Source: CAVQEG01 sp963711465 | GTDB lineage: Bacteria; Bacteroidota; Ignavibacteria; OLB7 | Assembly: GCA_963711465.1 (NCBI GenBank) | Contig: CAVQEG010000002.1 | Span: 682,001-746,000 of the forward strand | Length of the DNA: 64,000 bases | Direction: 5' to 3' | Shown here: positions 53,725 to 63,698 of the stretch, piece after piece | Numbering within the stretch: position 1 is the first letter of the stretch | How the letters are laid out: each line of letters begins with the position of its first letter | Made by a program: the position numbers and the translations under genes | Notes under the pieces: model-generated | The model's input: the letters and a program-made list of their open reading frames with translations, nothing else | Databases searched by the model: none | Told to the model about the DNA's origin: nothing

Positions 53725-54883
53725 ATGAAGACACGCTTCCACGTTCGTGTGCTCACGGCCTGCATTACCGTGACGCAGTGCGCGTGCAGCGGTGACGGAA
53801 ATCCCACCGCTGCGAACGGTCCGGTCTCGGGAACGATCACTACCGGTGCAGACGTCCCGCTCGTCAGCGTGCCGGTAGGCACGACCGGCGGCATCGTCGG
53901 CGTCTCCTTCGCCGCCCCCGGCGGTCATTGTTCGGTCCGGAGGATATCGGCGATGTGGTATTTCGAGGAACGATTCCAGAAGCTGGGCAAGCCACGCCTG
54001 TACGATTCCTACGACAATTACTACCACCTGCTCGCGACCGAACCGGACTATCGCGGATCGTCGTCCGACTGGATTCCAACCCCGCAGATCCCGGAGGATG
54101 ACAACCGCGGTTATCGTCTCGCTTCAGCGGTTCAAAGCGAGAATGCCTCGCATTTCGACCAGGTAATGCGTCTGCTGAAGGAATCGAACTGGGTCGGCGC
54201 CAAGTAGGGGAACGACCATCTATGTCGCGGACCCGAATTATCCCGGAGAGCAGCGAACGATTGGATTCAATCCCGGAACGGGACGTTTCGATTCGTACGT
54301 GTCGGGTGCCAATGCAGCGTTCAAGCAGACGTTCGACTGGGTCATTCACGTCGGCGAATACGCGCTGATCGAACCGGCGACGATGGAGAATCTGTGGGGA
54401 CAATTCGAGGATGGGAGCATTGGAACGAAGCCGGTCAGCAACGGGAACGCTCCGTTTCCGACGGCGACGGTGAGGCTCGATTGGAGTGCGAATGGCCGCG
54501 GCGGAACGATGGCGGTGGTCGACGGACAGCGGGTGACGATTCCCGGATATCCTGCGCGACTGGTGTTTTCGGCAACGAATTCAGCCGGCACGACCACGTA
54601 CACGGCGGTATGCGCGGGATTCGGCGGCGATCTCATTTGCAGCGGGAACGGTGTGGCCTCGTCACGGCAGTCACCGACGATCGTCGGGATTCAATGTGAG
54701 CGATTTCCGCAGGCGTATGCGGAACGTCCTGAGTCCGTCCGGAGACAATTCGAGGTCCTGCAGTGCCCCGGACAGCGTTCGAGCTGTCGGGGGCACGATT
54801 GCAGAACTGATTGGACGGACTACCGCACAATCACCAGCTTGTCGACCACCTGTTCGCTCGGCATCTTGAGCACCACCAGGTAG
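53725..54883 (+). pseudogene. hypothetical lipoprotein-like gene with a frameshift
   Basis: The first frame (53725-54207, 160 residues) begins MKTRFHVRVLTACITVTQCA, a short signal sequence with a possible lipobox cysteine, followed by Gly/Thr/Val-rich sequence and LYDSYDNYYHLLATEPDYRG. It stops at 54205. Immediately after, another frame continues with equal coding quality (TTIYVADPNYPGEQRTIGFN, then AAFKQTFDWVIHVGEYALIE and ARLVFSATNSAGTTTYTAVC), so a one-base shift near 54205-54212 has split one gene. The end is uncertain because the second frame runs into the convergent 1830-residue gene. I do not recognise the family. Confidence 0.5.
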
Positions 54884-57800
54884 GTACCGGCCGGCAGCTG
54901 ACTGCCGTCGATGCGAATGGCGTAGCGTCCGGCCTCCACGTTCTGGCGCTCCAGCGGGCGCATCACTTCGCGACCCGACTGATTGTAGATGGTCACGCTC
55001 GCGGGACCGGATGCCGGGATGGAGAATCGGAGTTCGGTGGTGCCGGTGAACGGATTCGGCTGTGCCTGAATTCGTGCGGTCGTACCTCCCGTTGTCGCTT
55101 CTCTGCGCAGCTTGCCGAAGCTCGAGTCGTGATCGACCCACGCGGAATACCCGGCCAGCGGCGTCCGCGTGTACGGCCTCACCGAATCGGCTAGCTCGAC
55201 GACACGCAGCCGAATGAAGTACGTGCCACTCAGCAGGTCGTAGACCGGGTCGAGGACAACCGATTGTGAGTCGAGCACCGGCGAGACGACCACCGAATCC
55301 ATCCGCGCGGCAACCACTCCCGTGTTGGAGTCGACGAGTTCGCAGACGACGGCGATGCTACTTCCGGCAGCTGCCGACGAGTCCCCAAAGAATCGGGCGA
55401 CGAGCTCCACACCGAAGCCCGTGCTGTCTCCGGTTGAGAACGCGTCGGTCCGAAGGCGTTCGACCGCTTGTGGCAGGCTGTCGATCGGCGTGAACGGATC
55501 GGCGAGTGTCACGACGGGAATCGGTGACGAGGTGGTGGCGGTGGCGTACCAGACATCGCGCAGTCCGACGATGTAGCCGGCCCGCGTCGAGTCTTCGGCT
55601 CGCAGGGCGAGCTCGCGGCCGTCGGAGAGGTAACCGGTGGGTCGACCGAACTTCGCGAAGAACTGTCGGCTGGTCCGGAATGCGGTGTCACCGGTGACCG
55701 CATCGGTCGTGCGATAGAGCGCTGCGAAGCGGTTCTCGAGGTTGACCGGCGATGACGTTCCCGACGGCTGGTCGCCGCCCCAGGTATACGTTCTTGGATA
55801 ATCGGACTTGAACCGATCGCTCGCCCACCGCACGAGCAGCTGATGCATTGCTTCCGGATTTCCATTGACCGGAGGCAGGTGATAGGTGATGGCCGAGAAT
55901 GTACTGTCGGTGCTGTCGGCGAGCGTGCTGTACTGATTCAGTGCACCAATGTTCGGCCAGGCAAAGGGAGTCGGCGTGGCGATTTTCACTGCGTCGTATG
56001 CGCAGCGTGCGGTGTAGCCGGGCGCTTCAATCGAGTCCCACTGCATCTCGACGATCGCTCCTCCCGGGAGCGTGTCGTAGGTGCGACGCAGTCGTGTCTC
56101 GGTAAAGTCCTGCGCTGACCAGAGAATCAGATTCGGTCCGAGGTGCTCTTCCCACGTCGCGACGTCCTGCACCTCCTGCCAGAGGTTCTGCTGCTGGTCC
56201 AGCGACGGATGCACATGCATGCCGCCGGGGTTGTTCAGCAAATGCACGTTCAGATGCGTCAGTTGCTGACCGCCGTAGTCATCAACCAGACGAGCATGCA
56301 TGATGTCGCTGTTGTTGGGGTCGACCTGCTGCTGCCAGGCGATGCCGCAGTTGCTATCCAGTGAGACGATGTGCGCGAAGCTCGTGACAGTCGGATACTG
56401 TCCCGCGTAGCCGAACGCCTGCGTCTGGGCTTTGCTCACTGTGTCGAACGGCGTCAGGCCGCCCGAACTCCACCACGCCCCGCCGAGGTAGCGGTGGCGG
56501 GCAACGATGCCGGCGACGCTGTCACTCCAGGCGATGAACTCACCCCCATTTGCGCGGTTGATCACCGGCGTGCCCCACTGTGTCGGGTCGAGTCCGGCGT
56601 GCCAGCCGATCGTCTCGATTGTCAACTGTGGCGTTGCCGGTCCGTCGCCACTCGAAAAGATGTTCCGGTAGCAAATCTCCCGGTCGCTGGCATGAGCGCT
56701 GTCGGTCGAGTGGGCCGTCCACACGACGGAAACGATCGTATCGCGGGTATATCCGCTGCCGGTTCCCGGTCTGGTCCGAAACGTCAGCGAAGGAAACCGA
56801 TTCTCCCAGCGCGACTCCGACGGCACCTCGTCGTTTATCGACACCGGCACTTCGAACGCCTTCGGTTCCCAGAGGATCGAGCCGAGCGGCATGTCGTCGG
56901 AGCGAAGCGATCGGCGATAGAAGATCGTATCGAAGGTGTTGGTCGGATCGCTGGGATTCCAGCGGAAGTAGACGCAGTGGTAGCGCGATCCATCGAAGAC
57001 GATATGCCGCTGATTACTGAAGCGCAGATCACCGGCCACCACGCTCTCGTCCGGCGGCAGGTAGGTGATCTCCAGCAATGCGCCGTGGCCCGGATTGAGT
57101 GCGATGCGGAACGAGCTGTCGGCGGCGATCGCCGTGTCGAGTCCGACGCGGGGGCCGGTCGCAAGTGGCAGCGTGTCGGTGGTCGGTTCAATCTCCCGCA
57201 CGCGGACGAAGTTGTACTGGCTCGAATCGGGGTGGCGGAGATTGAGCCGCACGTCGATGACGCGCATCTCCGAGACCGAGTCCATCATCCGACCGCGCGC
57301 CGAGGTGGGCGAGATGGAGTAGTCGCCGCGAGGGCGCTCGAAGGTGCGCCGGTTGACCAGGAACATGTAGTTGGTATCCCGCATCGGGTCGCCCGTCGTG
57401 TCGTGCCTGGGCTCGAAGAGGCCGACCTCGACGTAAGTGTGCTCGGGTGAATCGGCCACGAGTGAGTCACCGATCGTGTTGAGGCCCGGAATGAGGATTT
57501 TGTCCCGGCGGTAGGCGGTGACCGAGGAGAAAATCTCGTCGGAGGGGACGGGGCGGTAGCCGACGCCGCGTTCGAGCGCCGTCGCCGTGTCCCAATTGTG
57601 TGCCGTTTCCCCATAGGGGAAGTACGTGATCGTGTAGTTCTGGGGCACCGTGTAGTTGATGCTGTACGTATTGCGCCATGCGAGCTTCATCAGCTCGGGT
57701 CCGATCCGGTGCAGCCAGTGATCAATCTCTTTGGTTGCCCGACTTCGCACGCCCCAGCCGGTGTAGAAGTCGGGGATGTAGTAACCGGCGGTGTCGTCGT

Positions 57801-60312
57801 AGTAGTCGCGCCAGTCATAGTGCCGCAGCACCAGGAACTGGTCATAGTGATTCCGCGTCGTGTCGCGGTAGGCGAGCATCGGACCACATGCACCGAAGTC
57901 GGGATTGACCCCGTTCCAGATTTCGAGCGAATCGATGAGGGCAGTGCTGTCGATCATCGAGGTTTCCGATCCGTCGGGATGCACGACGACCGTGCGCCAC
58001 GTCGCATCGTCGAATCCGATGCTCCGCGTATTCAGGCTGTTATAGTGCCCGTCCATCACCTGCCAGTCGATTCCCTTCGCTCCATAGGCCAACGAGGTCG
58101 TTGCCATAGCCCAGAGTTCTGCCGCCTCCGGATAATGACCAACGACAGTATCGAGCTTCCAGCTCGTGTAGAGCGTATCGATGCGGATGGACGTCGTGTG
58201 CGCCACGGAGTCGACGACCGAGTCGCGAAAGGCGTGGATGTTCGTCCACTGGGCGTTCGGACGGGCGGTTGAATCGTCCGTGTGAGCCGCGGCAAATCCC
58301 ATCGGCCCGACGTTGAAGATCACCGAGGCAAGCCGGCGGTGGTATTGTCGGGCAACGGCAGCACCCTCACCAAGCGCGTCGCAGTTGGTGCCGTAGGGCT
58401 GGTATCCTGCAATCGAATCCGGCTTGTACTGGCCAAGGAAGCGGCGCTGATACATGGTCGTTGCCACTTCCACCGAATCGAGCGTCCGCTGCCGGTCGGT
58501 TGTATCGATGATCAGCTCCGGCATCGAGACGTGGTTCTCCCACGTGCCCCATCCCTCGGCTTCGAAGTCCGTTCGTCCGCCATTGTGCTCCCGCAGGCGC
58601 GGCGGCTCGTTGTACGGCAGCTTGAGCCCTCTGTTCATCCACCCGTCGTAGGACATCATCTCTTCCACCGTCACCGCGTTCGGGTCGTACGTCGAATCTC
58701 CCTCCTGCTGAAGTGCATTCTGATAGCCGCCCTCCATCCAAGCCGGCACACCGTCGACATCCGGCGCATCGCCGTACGGATTGCCACGCGTGTTCTCCAT
58801 CGCCGCGTTGAGGTTGTCATGCAGCAGCTTGTACATCCGCTGGTAGCAGCGTGCCGCTGTCGGCGGAAACTCTGCGGAGATGGCAACGCCCATCACACAC
58901 TTCCGCCGATCAGTATAGCCACCCTCCTGCCCGTTCTCTCCGTGCTTGTTGTACAGCGCATACGATCGGACCACATTGACGATCGAATCGTGGAACTGCT
59001 GCACCTCCGGGCGCGATTCGTCCCCGAGCATCAGATCCCCCAGCGAATCCCGAAACGCCACGCTCCTGAGCACCACCGGCTCGCCGCCCAGCCACCGTAC
59101 CTCGATGTTCATCCGCTGTGATGTGTTGCCCGCGTACTGCGGGCCAGCCAGTCCCGTCGTCGGGTTCGCCTTCACGTAGATCGGGTAGCGCACCGTCCGG
59201 TACGCGTCCCAGTTCTCGTGGCCGCTCGGACCGTCCGGATAGAGCTCCGCCTTGGTCACGTACATCGTATCGAACGGCAGCGTCAGGTTCGTTGCCGGCT
59301 CTTTCGGCGCTGATCCCGCCGTGTCCACGTACCGCGACGTCTGCACCGTGTCCTCGGCGAAGTACGGCGTCTCGTGCGAGACGATCACCGCCAGCAGCGT
59401 GTCACCATCCGACGACGAGCCACCCGATCGCAGATGCCCCGTGACCACCAGATAATCGCGCCACTGACCGCCGTAACCTCCGAAGACGTTGCTCCACGGA
59501 TCCGACTGCTGCACCGAGTCAAAGTCATTCGGCTCCCATTGTCCGCTCACCGCGTCGTACTCCTGCGCCCATCGGTGCGTCTGCATCGGCTTCCAGTTGA
59601 TCGCAATGTCCTTCGCGATCGTCTGCCCCGGCGTCGTGTTCGTTGAGTCGTAACGCATCTCGCCGGAAAACGTCCCAAAGTCGTTCATCACCCCATGATT
59701 CAGGTTCAATTCTCCACCACTCCGCCACGTAAACACCATCGGCATGTCGGCAAACAGCGCACTGTCGACCATGAGAAATTCCTCCTCGGCTCCCTGTGCA
59801 CCGAAGTGCGTCGTGCCCAGCGCGAAGGCGATCACACGGTGATCTCCTACCCACGGCGAGCGATCCAGCTGCTGCAGTTCCCCCGGAAAGAACTCCACAC
59901 GCCGCCGGATCACGTCGATCCCGAAGTCGTCGCACCACGTCCATAGACTGTCATAATGGTTCAATGTATCCCATGTCGACCGTCGCTGACCTGTGCACAC
60001 CGTGTCCCCCGTGATCGGGTCGATCCTCGCTCCGGCGATCGGACTCGACAGCCACTCCGGCTGATGCGGCGTGCTGTAGCACGCGCTCCATGGGAACGCG
60101 TCGGTCCACGCCCCGACGAAGAACCGGTCGGTCGTGTCCGTCGAGATCCCGTACATCTTCGCCACCGAGTCCGGTGGTGATTCCTGCGCCCGTAGCTGCC
60201 CCACGCTTAGCGTCAGCAGCGTCATGAGCAGCAGCAGGACTTCTGCCGCTCGTCGTTTGCCGGATGCCGCCTCCGCGCTCCGACTGGTGATCCGTTGCAT
60301 GAGTCGACGCAT
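54820..60312 (-). CDS. 1830-residue secreted protein with T9SS sorting domain
   Basis: A very large exported protein. The signal peptide is AEVLLLLMTLLTLSVGQLRA after a basic N-terminus, preceded by a strong Shine-Dalgarno (GAGGAGG). The first 1000 residues contain no domain I can name; they are rich in Trp, Tyr and Asp and include HYDSLWTWCDDFGIDVIRRR and VRWLGGEPVVLRSVAFRDSL. The C-terminal 80 residues are a T9SS sorting domain (IQAQPNPFTGTTELRFSIP ... QLPAGTYLVVLKM). The following FG-GAP protein gene ends 96 bases upstream of this start, so the two may share a transcript. A truncated second copy lies at 62087-63602. Confidence 0.8.
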   Translation of the reverse strand: MRRLMQRITSRSAEAASGKRRAAEVLLLLMTLLTLSVGQLRAQESPPDSVAKMYGISTDTTDRFFVGAWTDAFPWSACYSTPHQPEWLSSPIAGARIDPITGDTVCTGQRRSTWDTLNHYDSLWTWCDDFGIDVIRRRVEFFPGELQQLDRSPWVGDHRVIAFALGTTHFGAQGAEEEFLMVDSALFADMPMVFTWRSGGELNLNHGVMNDFGTFSGEMRYDSTNTTPGQTIAKDIAINWKPMQTHRWAQEYDAVSGQWEPNDFDSVQQSDPWSNVFGGYGGQWRDYLVVTGHLRSGGSSSDGDTLLAVIVSHETPYFAEDTVQTSRYVDTAGSAPKEPATNLTLPFDTMYVTKAELYPDGPSGHENWDAYRTVRYPIYVKANPTTGLAGPQYAGNTSQRMNIEVRWLGGEPVVLRSVAFRDSLGDLMLGDESRPEVQQFHDSIVNVVRSYALYNKHGENGQEGGYTDRRKCVMGVAISAEFPPTAARCYQRMYKLLHDNLNAAMENTRGNPYGDAPDVDGVPAWMEGGYQNALQQEGDSTYDPNAVTVEEMMSYDGWMNRGLKLPYNEPPRLREHNGGRTDFEAEGWGTWENHVSMPELIIDTTDRQRTLDSVEVATTMYQRRFLGQYKPDSIAGYQPYGTNCDALGEGAAVARQYHRRLASVIFNVGPMGFAAAHTDDSTARPNAQWTNIHAFRDSVVDSVAHTTSIRIDTLYTSWKLDTVVGHYPEAAELWAMATTSLAYGAKGIDWQVMDGHYNSLNTRSIGFDDATWRTVVVHPDGSETSMIDSTALIDSLEIWNGVNPDFGACGPMLAYRDTTRNHYDQFLVLRHYDWRDYYDDTAGYYIPDFYTGWGVRSRATKEIDHWLHRIGPELMKLAWRNTYSINYTVPQNYTITYFPYGETAHNWDTATALERGVGYRPVPSDEIFSSVTAYRRDKILIPGLNTIGDSLVADSPEHTYVEVGLFEPRHDTTGDPMRDTNYMFLVNRRTFERPRGDYSISPTSARGRMMDSVSEMRVIDVRLNLRHPDSSQYNFVRVREIEPTTDTLPLATGPRVGLDTAIAADSSFRIALNPGHGALLEITYLPPDESVVAGDLRFSNQRHIVFDGSRYHCVYFRWNPSDPTNTFDTIFYRRSLRSDDMPLGSILWEPKAFEVPVSINDEVPSESRWENRFPSLTFRTRPGTGSGYTRDTIVSVVWTAHSTDSAHASDREICYRNIFSSGDGPATPQLTIETIGWHAGLDPTQWGTPVINRANGGEFIAWSDSVAGIVARHRYLGGAWWSSGGLTPFDTVSKAQTQAFGYAGQYPTVTSFAHIVSLDSNCGIAWQQQVDPNNSDIMHARLVDDYGGQQLTHLNVHLLNNPGGMHVHPSLDQQQNLWQEVQDVATWEEHLGPNLILWSAQDFTETRLRRTYDTLPGGAIVEMQWDSIEAPGYTARCAYDAVKIATPTPFAWPNIGALNQYSTLADSTDSTFSAITYHLPPVNGNPEAMHQLLVRWASDRFKSDYPRTYTWGGDQPSGTSSPVNLENRFAALYRTTDAVTGDTAFRTSRQFFAKFGRPTGYLSDGRELALRAEDSTRAGYIVGLRDVWYATATTSSPIPVVTLADPFTPIDSLPQAVERLRTDAFSTGDSTGFGVELVARFFGDSSAAAGSSIAVVCELVDSNTGVVAARMDSVVVSPVLDSQSVVLDPVYDLLSGTYFIRLRVVELADSVRPYTRTPLAGYSAWVDHDSSFGKLRREATTGGTTARIQAQPNPFTGTTELRFSIPASGPASVTIYNQSGREVMRPLERQNVEAGRYAIRIDGSQLPAGTYLVVLKMPSEQVVDKLVIVR

Positions 60313-60710
60313 GGTCGCCTCCTCTGTGGTTGATTGACTATGGGCGGATCAGCCGTTTGCCGATCCACATGTGGTTGGTGTTTATCGGTGGGTAGGGGGG
60401 TGAGTGACTCAGAGTTTTCGAATCGGAATGGTGGCGATCGGTCGGCCTTCGCCGTCGTAGACGCTCAGCACGTACGCGCCCGAGGCAACACCCGCGCAGT
60501 GCCACTGCGCAGCCGGACTCCCGTCCTGCAGCGTTCCGCGGCCCACCAAGCGCCCAAGCATGTCATGCACCTCGAAGTGTCGCGGCCAGTGCCGCAGGTC
60601 CCCGCGCCACGCAATGTTCAATTCGTCATGCGTCGGGTTCGGCCACACGCTCAGCGCGTCGGCCTTGCCCTCGGACTCGACCCGGCGCACCTCGACCGTC
60701 GGGTCGTCGT
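59012..60710. repeat. left copy of a tandem segmental duplication
   Basis: This block, covering the first 430 codons of the 1830-residue gene, the 96-bp intergenic region and the end of the FG-GAP gene, reappears at 62124-64000. From the signal peptides onward the offset is exactly 3290 bases. The intergenic sequences differ at a single base as far as I can see (GATCCAC versus GATCGAC). Confidence 0.85.
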
Positions 60711-61986
60711 TCGGGATGTACGGGCCGCCCGCGAAAATCGTCACGTAGCTCGCCTCAGGATCCGCGATCGCGAACTCCGGCCATCCATCCCCGTTGAGAT
60801 CGCCCAGCTGGTACATCCGATGAAATGGTTGAATGCCATGCGACGCATCCCACGTCCCGTTCGGGCCATTCAAACCGCCTGAGAACGTCAATAGCGAGGA
60901 CCCCCATGGTGGGTTCGCGACCGTGGCGAAGGTCTCGAAGCGTCGGTTATTGATGTTTCCGGGTACGTACGGATAGTTGACGGCGTCCTCGGCGTAGTCG
61001 ACAACTGCGTCGGCCGCCGACGGATCGAATGATCGCGTCCGTGCATTGCCGCGACTTGAGAGAAACATCTCGACTCCCCACCCAAGCAGATCCGGCGTTC
61101 CGTCACCGTCGACGTCCGACAAGTCGATGGCGAAATCGGGGTGGTAGAATGTTCGATCCGGCACCGTTGCAGCCGTCGGAATCCTTCCATTGCCGAAGTA
61201 CACGCTGAAGCGATCGCCCGGCCCGTTATCGTCTTCCACCCGCGTCAGCAGATCCGGATGCCCATCCCCATCGACATCGGCAACCTCAAGATCCGCCGTG
61301 TTCGATCGCGAGTGCGGCTGCGGATTGATGAGCACCACCGCCGGCGTGTCCAGCGTGAAGTTCGGCCCGCCTTCGTAGATCCAGATCTCTCCGTTGTCAC
61401 GCCAGCCCCCGTCGTGGTACGCCGTGGCCGAGAACAGGATCAGCTCGTCGTCGCCATCCCCGTCGAGATCCGCTGCTGCTACGTCGCTCAGAAGCACCAG
61501 TGGATCAGTCCCCGGCCACGAGTCCCACATCGCTCGGGCCGTGTCGGCGATCCGCCCACTGTCCAGAGCGAAGACACCTACAAAGGTTCGCAACCACCCC
61601 TTGTCGCCCCTATGCTCTACGCGGTATAGTACGACCGACTTCTGACCGTTACCGTAGAAGTCGCCCACAACCGGATCGATCTGCGCCCCCATGTTCTCCA
61701 GCTGCGTCGTCGTGTCCCGTCGTGGTCCATCCGCGCCGCCATGGAACAGTTGATAGCCGTTGTAGGGAGCGTTGGCAAACATCAGGAACTCATCATATCC
61801 ATCGCCGTCGAGGTCCGGCAGGCCAGCCAGTCTGTCTCCGATGTAGTCCCCTGGGCTCCCGCTCAAGCCCCAGTACACCCGCAGCGTCACCGCTGCCGGA
61901 TTCGCCGTCACCGTCGTCACCGGCTGCGACTGCGCCACGATGGTGGCAGCACACATGCCGAGGAGAACTACTCCTATGCTTCGCAT
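60409..61986 (-). CDS. secreted FG-GAP (VCBS) beta-propeller protein with T9SS sorting domain
   Basis: A 525-residue protein from MRSIGVVLLGMCAATIVAQS, a clean signal peptide. The body contains repeated calcium-type FG-GAP blades: LPDLDGDGYDEFLMF, AADLDGDGDDELILF, VADVDGDGHPDLLT, LSDVDGDGTPDLLG, LGDLNGDGWPEFAI. The C-terminus is a T9SS sorting domain (ADALSVWPNPTHDELNIAW ... ASGAYVLSVYDGEGRPI). Function is likely adhesion or surface display, judged only from the propeller. The last 300 or so bases are almost identical to 63699-64000, the start of a second copy. Confidence 0.85.
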   Translation of the reverse strand: MRSIGVVLLGMCAATIVAQSQPVTTVTANPAAVTLRVYWGLSGSPGDYIGDRLAGLPDLDGDGYDEFLMFANAPYNGYQLFHGGADGPRRDTTTQLENMGAQIDPVVGDFYGNGQKSVVLYRVEHRGDKGWLRTFVGVFALDSGRIADTARAMWDSWPGTDPLVLLSDVAAADLDGDGDDELILFSATAYHDGGWRDNGEIWIYEGGPNFTLDTPAVVLINPQPHSRSNTADLEVADVDGDGHPDLLTRVEDDNGPGDRFSVYFGNGRIPTAATVPDRTFYHPDFAIDLSDVDGDGTPDLLGWGVEMFLSSRGNARTRSFDPSAADAVVDYAEDAVNYPYVPGNINNRRFETFATVANPPWGSSLLTFSGGLNGPNGTWDASHGIQPFHRMYQLGDLNGDGWPEFAIADPEASYVTIFAGGPYIPNDDPTVEVRRVESEGKADALSVWPNPTHDELNIAWRGDLRHWPRHFEVHDMLGRLVGRGTLQDGSPAAQWHCAGVASGAYVLSVYDGEGRPIATIPIRKL

Positions 61987-62086
61987 CGATGCTCCTTGCT
62001 GGTTTGTGACCCTCGGCCCAGGTCGACCGAGTGACGGGCATGTCCCCATTAGTACAACAATTCAACGACGAAAAGTTCTCAGCCGA

Positions 62087-63602
62087 TTACAATTTTCCCG
62101 ACCGCTCCTGCCCACGGTGTACCCGCGATTCGTCCCCGAGCATCAGATCCCCCAGCGAGTCGCGAATCGACACGCTCCTGAGCACCACCGGCTCGCCGCC
62201 CAGCCACCGTACCTCGAGGTTCAGCCGTCGCGATGAATTGCCCTCGAGCTGCGCTCCGATGGACGTCGGCTCCAGATTCTGCGTCATGTCCACGTCGTCT
62301 CTTTGGTCATCGATCCCGCGCACTGCAAAGCCGACCTCCTGGTAGGCGTCCCAGCTGAGTCCATCGGCCGGTTCGAGCATTGCCTTGGTGACATACAACG
62401 TCGCCACCGACCGCGTCAGATTCCGCTCAGCGATGATCGCGCGCCCCGTGAGACTGTCGTTGGACTGCTGCGCTTCGCTCTGGTACTGATCCCGCGTCTG
62501 TTGCAACACCGTCACCGACAGCAGCGTGTCAGTATCCAATGACTCGCCCACCACATTCAGGTGCCCCTTGACGATGATGTACACCACGCTGTCGCGCCGA
62601 AGCTTCCCCATGATGGTCTTCCACCGATCCCTCTCCTGCACCCACTCCTCGTCGTTGCCCGCCCACTGCGTGTCCGCCGCCTCGGGCTCCTGCGGCCATC
62701 GGTGCGTCTGCATCGGCTTCCAGTTGATCGCAATGTCCTTCGCGATCGTCTGCCCCGGCGTCGTGTTCGTTGAGTCGTAACGCATCTCGCCGGCACGATC
62801 CCCGAAGTCGTTCTTCACGCTTGGATTCGTCTGAAGCGCATCCACCACTCCGCCACGTAAACACCATCGGCATGTCGGCAAACAGCGCGCTGTCGACCAT
62901 GAGAAATTCCTCCTCGGCTCCCTGTGCACCGAAGTGCGTCGTGCCCAGCGCGAAGGCGATCACACGGTGATCTCCTACCCACGGCGAGCGATCCAGCTGC
63001 TGCAGTTCCCCCGGAAAGAACTCCACACGCCGCCGGATCACGTCGATCCCGAAGTCGTCGCACCACGTCCATAAGCTGTCGTAGTGGCTTCGGCTCTGCC
63101 AGACACCCGTCTCGCGGTCCGATACCGGCCGCTCGTCGACGCAGGCCGCGTTGCGCTCACTTGGCGTAGCCCCACTACGCACGCGCTCGCGCGCCTTGCC
63201 TGCGTCGACGACCGTCCGATCTCGACCTCGCTCACGAGTGTCCGACGAGCCTGGCGTGTCCCACGTCGAGCGTCGCGCTCCGGTGCACACCGTATCGCCT
63301 GTGATCGGGTCGATCCTCGCTCCGGCGATCGGACTCGACAGCCATTCCGGCTGATGCGACGTGCTGTAGCACGCGCTCCATGGGAACGCGTCGGTCCACG
63401 CCCCGACGAAGAACCGGTCGGTCGTGTCCGTCGAGATCCCGTACATCTTCGCCACCGAGTCCGGTGGTGACTCCTGCGCCCGTAGCTGCCCGACGCTCAG
63501 CGTCAGCAGTCCCGTGAGCAGCAGCAGGACTTCTGCCGCTCGTCGTTTGCCGGATGCCGCCTCGGCGCTCCGACTGGTGATCAGTTGCATGAGTCGACGC
63601 AT
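62087..63602 (-). pseudogene. truncated, frameshifted second copy of the 1830-residue secreted protein gene
   Basis: The N-terminus is almost identical to the gene at 60312 (MRRLMQLITSRSAEAASGKR ...) and keeps the signal peptide and Shine-Dalgarno. An in-frame insertion of about 54 codons (63090-63250) interrupts TWDT/HYDSLW. Near 62815-62845 a 28-base segment replaces 27 bases, shifting the frame. The other frame then continues the similarity (GEMRYDSTNTTPGQTIAKDI, LEVRWLGGEPVVLRSVSIRD) until GDESR, after which the sequence diverges and stops. About 1400 codons are missing, including the sorting domain, so it is non-functional. Confidence 0.85.
63090..63250. mobile_element. palindromic insertion inside the duplicated gene copy
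   Basis: About 160 bases absent from the otherwise near-identical copy at 60 kb. Inside is an exact 13-bp inverted repeat CGTCGACGCAGGC (63133-63146 region) / GCCTGCGTCGACG (63198-63210), with an inner GCGTAG-CCCCA-CTACGC hairpin at 63163-63179. It adds codons without breaking the frame. No transposase is present, so this would be a non-autonomous palindromic element or a local template-switch product. Confidence 0.5.
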
Positions 63603-63698
63603 GGTCGCCTCCTCTGTGGTTGATTGACTATGGGCGGATCAGCCGTTTGCCGATCGACATGTGGTTGGTGTTTATCGGTGGGTAGGGGGGTGAGTGAC

